Of a DNA stretch of 64,000 bases, positions 59,194 through 64,000 are shown piece by piece (positions within the stretch are counted from its first letter, which is position 1; each line of letters starts with the position of its first letter). The notes beneath the pieces are model-generated. The model did not search any database. It was not told the DNA's origin and saw nothing but the letters and a program-made list of their open reading frames with translations. The stretch comes from Solanum dulcamara. Taxonomy: Eukaryota > Streptophyta > Magnoliopsida > Solanales > Solanaceae. The position numbers and the translations under genes are program-made. The stretch is taken from the NCBI RefSeq assembly GCF_947179165.1, contig NC_077244.1, positions 74,446,144-74,510,143 on the forward strand, given 5' to 3'.

Positions 59194-59385
59194 CTGCGCA
59201 GAAGGAATAGATCAGAGGTATACAACACTTGATATGAATAAATCGCACGAAGGGAGTAAAAAGAAAGAAATTCTCCTATTAAGTATCTTGTAGCCTCTCG
59301 AAGATAAGTACGGACGTCTACGTACCGATCCGCAAGACTCTACTAGACACCCTGCTCTTTAACTTATAAGACCGGTGAACCTAGT

Positions 59386-59397
59386 GCTCTGATACCA
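59386..59397 (-). other. Primer binding site of the chromovirus
   Basis: tggtatcagagc on the element strand, the standard plant initiator tRNA-Met site, two bases inside the 5' LTR. Confidence 0.9.
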
Positions 59398-59399
59398 AT

Positions 59400-61485
59400 T
59401 GTCACGACCCAAAAACTGAGGTCATGATGGCACACATCTCAAAACCCAATCTGATGTGTAACCCTAAAAATAAAATTCATACAAAACTTCCAAAGAGGAA
59501 AGTGATTCCACGATTTAAATAAAAAGAAAAAAAAACAATGAAGAAATTATCCCAAAACCTGGTGTCATAAGTATAAAGAGCATCTAATACAAGGTTCGAA
59601 TCTGAAGATACAACATAAGTCTCTGAATGATACAAAAGACTGAAAAATAAAGATAGACTAGTGACGATCCGAATTCTGGGACCTCACCACTAATCTGAGA
59701 ATTACACAATCCGCTAGAATATTAACTGCCACGTGGGGTACCCCGACTAGTATCTGCATCAAAAAGGGACACAGAAGTAGGGGTGAGTACAATTCACATG
59801 TACTCAGTAGGTTTTAGCTGACTGAGTATAAGGAATTAATCAAACCTATGAAATAAACTAAGGAACGCTTCCACCTGCATATAGAAAAGTCCCACTTCGG
59901 CATCGGTGCCGCCAGTTTATATATATAGTGGCACGAATAAAGTATAATAACAACTCATAATCACAATTAATCAAATAATTCAAGCAGCACAAATGTCAAT
60001 GCAATGCAATGCAATATGATGATGCAATGATGTGGTGGTACGGTGGAATCAAGACTGTCGCACAGCCTGTCGTATACACCTGCCGAGCTGTGCTACCAAG
60101 CAGGACCCATGGGGGTCTCGCAGACCATATACCTCAATCACAATATCTCATTATCCTTGCCACCTCCTCGTGGTCAAGGGATCACAATGCATCCACTACC
60201 CTGCCGGAAAACTACCTCGGTCAGGGACTCAAGATACAAAGGTTGGGATCACAATGCATCCACTACCCTACCGGAAAACTGCCTCGGTCAGGGACTCAAG
60301 ATACAAAGGTTTAAAGGTGTTTCATTTTCTTTCTCAAAAAGAATTTCCATATTTCTCAACTTCCCATGTTTCATGATGTGATGAATGAGGATGAATGCAT
60401 CAAAACACATATGCATGGAAGTAATAATCAACTCACATGTGGTATAATGTTCAAAGTTCTCAAAACTTAACCTACACATGATATTCACCCTCAATAAATA
60501 GTAACGGGAAGAACACACTTTCATTTAAATATTCACCCCTTTCTCAACAATATTTCAATACTCAAGTATGCTCAAAACCCCTAACTCAATCTCTCAGGCG
60601 GCATCACAAGTCAAATAATATACTCAAGCCTCTCTCTTAGGCAAATCATAATTCACATGCTCTCAAAGCAAATAAGATAACAAATAAGGCCCCCACACGG
60701 GCTATGTAATACAAATAAACCCCGTCACGGCAACACATTAATAAATAAGCCTCCACACGGACATCATAATATATATAACATTCTCAACTCATACTACAAC
60801 CCCATCCCAAAGTCTATAACATATGAATGATTAATTACCCCATCTCAATCTCAAAGAAAGATAGCCAAACCTACCTCAATTGCCGAAACCGCACTCGAAT
60901 ACCTCCACCGGACAAGTAACTCTCGAATTCAGCGCTCGGAATGACAACCCACTATCAACAATGAAACATACACGTCACAAGGAGTCCAATGACACCCATA
61001 TTGATAGGTTTCGGAACCGGGGGTAAAATGGTCCAAAAATTAACTATTTTCGAAAAGGGTCAAATCTGTAAATTTATTGAACAATCCCATTCTATTGGTA
61101 ATAAGGAACTCATGGTTGAAAAACCCATAAAAATAGAGCTCAAAACGAGTTGGAAATCACAATTTTCCTTAAATTCGGATTAGGGAAGAAACAAGGATTT
61201 TTGGGGTTTGAAACTAAAATTTAAGAGTTAAAATCGTCAAAAACTTAATGAAAAAGGAAGGTTTTAGGTCAAAAATCACTTACCCAACACTTTGCCTCGA
61301 AAATCTCTTCTCAAATCACCTCAAGGAGTTCAAGAACTCAAACAAATGTTGAAAAATATTGAAATGAGAAGAAAGGGGCATTTTCTGCCCAAAAAGTTAC
61401 TGTTCACGCGTGTTACTGTTCACGCGTGTTACTGTTCACGCGTGTTTTGTACAAATTTACGAAAATCACCCTCAAGGTCATTACA
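59400..61485 (-). repeat. 5' LTR of the chromovirus
   Basis: 2,086 bp, colinear with 52,190-54,275; carries the same 67-bp and 16-bp internal tandem repeats. Flanked outside by ctttg at 61,486-61,490. Confidence 0.97.
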
Positions 61486-62040
61486 CTTTGTCTTAATAAC
61501 AACCCACCAATCAGCCTTATCTCTACGCAATAAATGTATAGCGTAATAGATTTGCTTATCATTTTGGGCAATGATAAAATGATCATAACTTTCATATTGT
61601 CTGGTGTGCTTAACTTTAATTATATTATGTTGTTGGTCTACCTTGTACCTCTGTGTGATGGGTCAAACTACTTACACCAAAATAATACTATTTTTTTAGG
61701 CCAACCTGAATTTCTTACTTCAATAATCTCTTGAATGACACCATAATAATATTCTACAGTTTGACCATTATCGATGACATCACCTTGAACGCACATACCA
61801 CTATTATTGATTTTCTTGTGCATAAAAACTTCTTCAGTTTGAAACTTAAAACCATTCATACAATATTTATTCATTGTATGAATATGAGATTCAGGCACGA
61901 GTGCGATCTCTCTCACAAATGGCGAATATTCGACATTTGAGTATTCACCATAAACATACAAATTCATTTTAAAATAATACAATTTACTATAAAATGAAAA
62001 TATTATATCTATTGATTCAATATAGGCTTTCACACTTACA
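61486..62040 (-). pseudogene. CACTA DUF4216-like segment
   Basis: On minus, the frame 62,033-61,668 includes YVYGEYSNVEYSPFVREI, CMNGFKFQTEEVFMHKKINN, SGMCVQG and VEYYYGVIQEIIEV, characteristic of DUF4216 proteins of plant CACTA elements. A stop replaces the expected Trp after IVLFWCK, and a shift follows. Recognisable codons (DHFIIAQNDKQIYYAIHLLR) continue to 61,500, where the chromovirus enters. Confidence 0.8.
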
Positions 62041-62159
62041 TAATCCTTTAGCCATTTGAAAAACCTCGTATATATGGCTTCATTGCTCCATATGCTTACG
62101 AACGAGCTGATATTGATATGTACAATTTTGATAGTTAGTAATCATTTATTACTATGTAA

Positions 62160-62470
62160 TGTGATAGTATAATTTAACACTTACTTAAGATATGGTTGAA
62201 TTTCTAGACAATTAAGCAGAATATGGGTCACAGCTGATTATCTTTCCATATTAGAGAAGCCTCGTCTTACACACCACTTTGACTAAAAATTGAAATCGGT
62301 GAAAACATCGGATCACTATCACCTTCATCATTGCGATTAGGCCTATTTCTCTTACATGAAACTTCATCCCCAAAGTAATAGAAATAAAAGTCACTAGTTT
62401 CTCTCGCAATATGAGCTTGAACAATTGATCCTTCGATCTTTCCTCTCTATTTAATTGTTTGTTTGCAACT
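62160..62470 (-). pseudogene. CACTA segment between DUF4218 and DUF4216
   Basis: On minus, KLEVANKQLNREERSKGSIV, then QAHIARETSDFYFYYFGDEV, RNRPNRND and MFSPISIFSQSGV are readable before a stop; a later remnant FCLIV matches the usual ILLNC...QPY end weakly. Splice signals are likely at both sides (donor AGGTAATG at 62,566). Confidence 0.6.
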
Positions 62471-62563
62471 TCTAATTTTTCTGAATGTATATATCAATAT
62501 ATGTTAACTAATAAATATAGTATATATAAGAAAAATAACTTAATTATTTATATAAAAAATACA

Positions 62564-63211
62564 TTACCTCTCAAATTGATACATCCACCTTATTTGAACT
62601 GAACCTCCAAGGCGGACTTCTTTTACAAGATGAATCGGAAGATGCTCCATCACATCAAAAAAACCACATGAAAAAATCTTTTCCAGCTTTGTAGTAATAA
62701 CAGAAATATTTTCCTCCATCCTGTCTAAAGTACTTTCCAACAATTTTTCAGAGCATAAATCTCTAAAGAAAAGACTTACATGTGTGATTAACTTCCATAT
62801 CCTGTCAGATAGGTATCTAAAAGAGATAGGAATCAAAGTTTCCATGAATACATGACAATTATGACTTTTCATACCTATCAACTTTCCTTTATTCAAATCT
62901 GCCCGCTTACCCAAATTCAAAGCATATCCCTCTAGCATTCTCAAATTTTTAACCCACTCACATATGACACATTTCTCATTCAATGTGAATGAATAACTGG
63001 CTTTAGGCTTGATAATTTTACCATTTTGTAATTCTTGCAACCACAATTCTTTTCTCCTACAGTATTCCTTTAAGTCTATTCTAACTCTTGTGTTGTCTTT
63101 TGTCTTGCCCTTAATATCCATCACTGTGTTAAACAAATTGTCAAAATATTTTTTCTCAATGTGCATCACATCAAGATTATGTCGTAGGAGATTATCTTTC
63201 CAATACTGCAA
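62564..63211 (-). pseudogene. CACTA transposase, DUF4218-containing part
   Basis: 215 open codons starting in MQYWKDNLLRHNLDVMHIEK, through KEYCRRKELWLQE, GMKSHNCHVFMETLIPISFR and MEHLPIHLVKEVRLGGSVQI, ending WMYQFER. This is the linker and DUF4218 region of plant CACTA TNPD-type transposase. The start is an internal Met, since the upstream part is separated by a broken or intronic stretch of about 145 bases. The end meets a plausible splice donor. Confidence 0.85.
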
Positions 63212-63356
63212 CTCTCAGAATATGCTCTGTTTGTTCCAATTATGTTCAACACCATATCCAGAAAGTCTAGATGGTGGAGTTTCTGTAACTTTAGGCAGTT
63301 GAGAAACTCTCTCCCAAATTTGATGTCCTGTCAATGATGAAGGTGGAGGGTTATTT

Positions 63357-63955
63357 TCAACCCTGTTTTTTTAATGCATGTTTCATCTTTCTAAACTCAT
63401 TGTTCATTGGCAAGAACTGATGATAACAATCAAACCATGAATTTTTTCTGTCATGCTTTAAGGTGAATATCTTACTATTTTTCATATAATGAGGACAAAC
63501 AAGCTTTCCAGCAGTCATCCAACCAGACAACATTTTGTATGGAGGAAAGTCATTAATAGTCCATATTAAAGCAGCACGCATAACAAAATTCTGCTTAGTT
63601 GATATATCATAAGTCACTACGCCTTCAAACCACAATTGTTTAAGCTCATCTATCAATGATTGTAGATAGACATCAATCAAACTTTAGGATTACGAGGACC
63701 TGGAATAACACAACTTAGAAAGATGTACGGACTTGTCATGCACATTTCAGGAGGAAGGTTGTACGAGGTAAGAAATACAAGCCAGCAAGAATAAGGTGAG
63801 GCAGCATTAGAGAATGGTGTGAAGCCATCTGCACACAACCCCAATCTTACATTTTTTTGGTTCACTAGCAAAATTAAGATACATGTTATCAAAATGTTTC
63901 CATGCTTCTCCATCAGATGGATGAGACAAGAAACCCGACGACCTTCTATATTCAC
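63357..63955 (-). pseudogene. CACTA transposase, Transposase_21 region (partial)
   Basis: Two minus frames separated by a stop near 63,680. The first has VRLGLCADGFTPFSNAASPYSCW, then YNLPPEMCMTSPYIFLSCVIPGPRNPKV. The second has IDVYLQSLIDELKQLWFEGV, VMRAALIWTINDFPPYKMLSGW and KLVCPHY. These are signature stretches of the Transposase_21 family. The N-terminal part runs on past the window end. It catalyses excision in intact elements; here a stop splits it, so the copy is likely dead. Confidence 0.85.
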
Positions 63956-64000
63956 AATGCCATCTCATATGTGGGGCAAACATCATCGATGCATATAACC

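Larger units (their letters stand above)
52190..61485 (-). mobile_element. Complete Ty3/gypsy chromovirus (Tekay/Del-like)
   Basis: 9,296 bp with two 2,086-bp LTRs, TSD ctttg (52,185-52,189 and 61,486-61,490), a PBS for initiator tRNA-Met, one open polyprotein and a C-terminal chromodomain-like region. Gene order PR-RT-RH-INT and the long LTRs fit the Tekay/Del group. Intact coding and apparently identical LTRs argue for a very recent insertion. It interrupts the DUF4216-type ORF of the CACTA element. Confidence 0.97.
51918..64000 (-). mobile_element. CACTA (En/Spm) DNA transposon, right end beyond window, split by a gypsy element
   Basis: The terminal motif cactactaaaaaaatg starts at 51,918. 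It is followed by subterminal palindromes (aagtgacggactgcgtcgc, gtgacgcagtcattttcgtc), as expected at a CACTA end. Transposase-type reading frames run on minus from the right edge to about 61,490 and resume at 52,189 on the other side of the retrotransposon. The other TIR lies outside the window. A stop codon and shifts in the coding parts make it probably inactive. Confidence 0.85.

Noticed and set aside
1..64000. CRISPR arrays, rRNA genes, phage or bacterial operons
   Set aside because: No regular spacer-repeat array or prokaryotic gene order; the DNA is plant nuclear.

Overview
The window is plant nuclear DNA, almost certainly from a Solanaceae species. It is AT-rich and most of it is transposable elements. 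Six copies of the SolRTE/TS-type retroposon 3' end, with its (TTG)n tail, point to the family Solanaceae. The two host genes are typical spliced eudicot genes. I cannot name the genus from sequence alone.

Layout: 1-2,690 holds decayed LTR-like sequence. 2,691-15,879 is intergenic and carries a hAT-type MITE with a perfect 8-bp target-site duplication (TSD) (7,740-8,406), an RTE LINE 3' end (8,900-9,735), a 1.1-kb TIR element with four tandem ~100-bp units (10,832-11,971) and a tRNA-derived SINE (about 13,505-13,615). 15,880-19,900 is a wrecked Ty1/copia element. 20,603-26,782 is a complete Ty1/copia element with two 229-bp LTRs and TSD agcat.

The host-gene island is 29.1-50.7 kb, with two convergent genes. 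A DnaJ protein of the DNAJC8/SPF31 type lies on + (29,109-34,592, 9 exons, 260 aa). A BSU1-like Kelch-phosphatase of the BSL2/BSL3 type lies on - (50,348-35,951, 21 exons, 996 aa). I rebuilt both exon by exon: every junction has GT/AG, phases match, and each total is divisible by three. Their introns hold old insertions: two RTE LINEs, one L1-type LINE, PIF/Harbinger-like MITEs (one nested in another) and a copied piece of a BSL exon.

From 51,918 to beyond the right edge is a CACTA (En/Spm) transposon, on the - strand, with transposase, DUF4218-like and DUF4216-like segments. A 9.3-kb Ty3/gypsy chromovirus (52,190-61,485, - strand) interrupts it. The gypsy element has an intact 1,635-aa polyprotein, two 2,086-bp LTRs in which I saw no difference, and TSD ctttg, so it is the youngest insertion here.

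The two host genes are not known to share a pathway: one is a splicing-linked co-chaperone, the other a brassinosteroid-signalling phosphatase. I found no CRISPR array, bacterial operon, rRNA, functional tRNA gene or convincing new multi-gene system. The most informative features are the nested insertions, the intact chromovirus and the pseudo-exon in the BSL gene.
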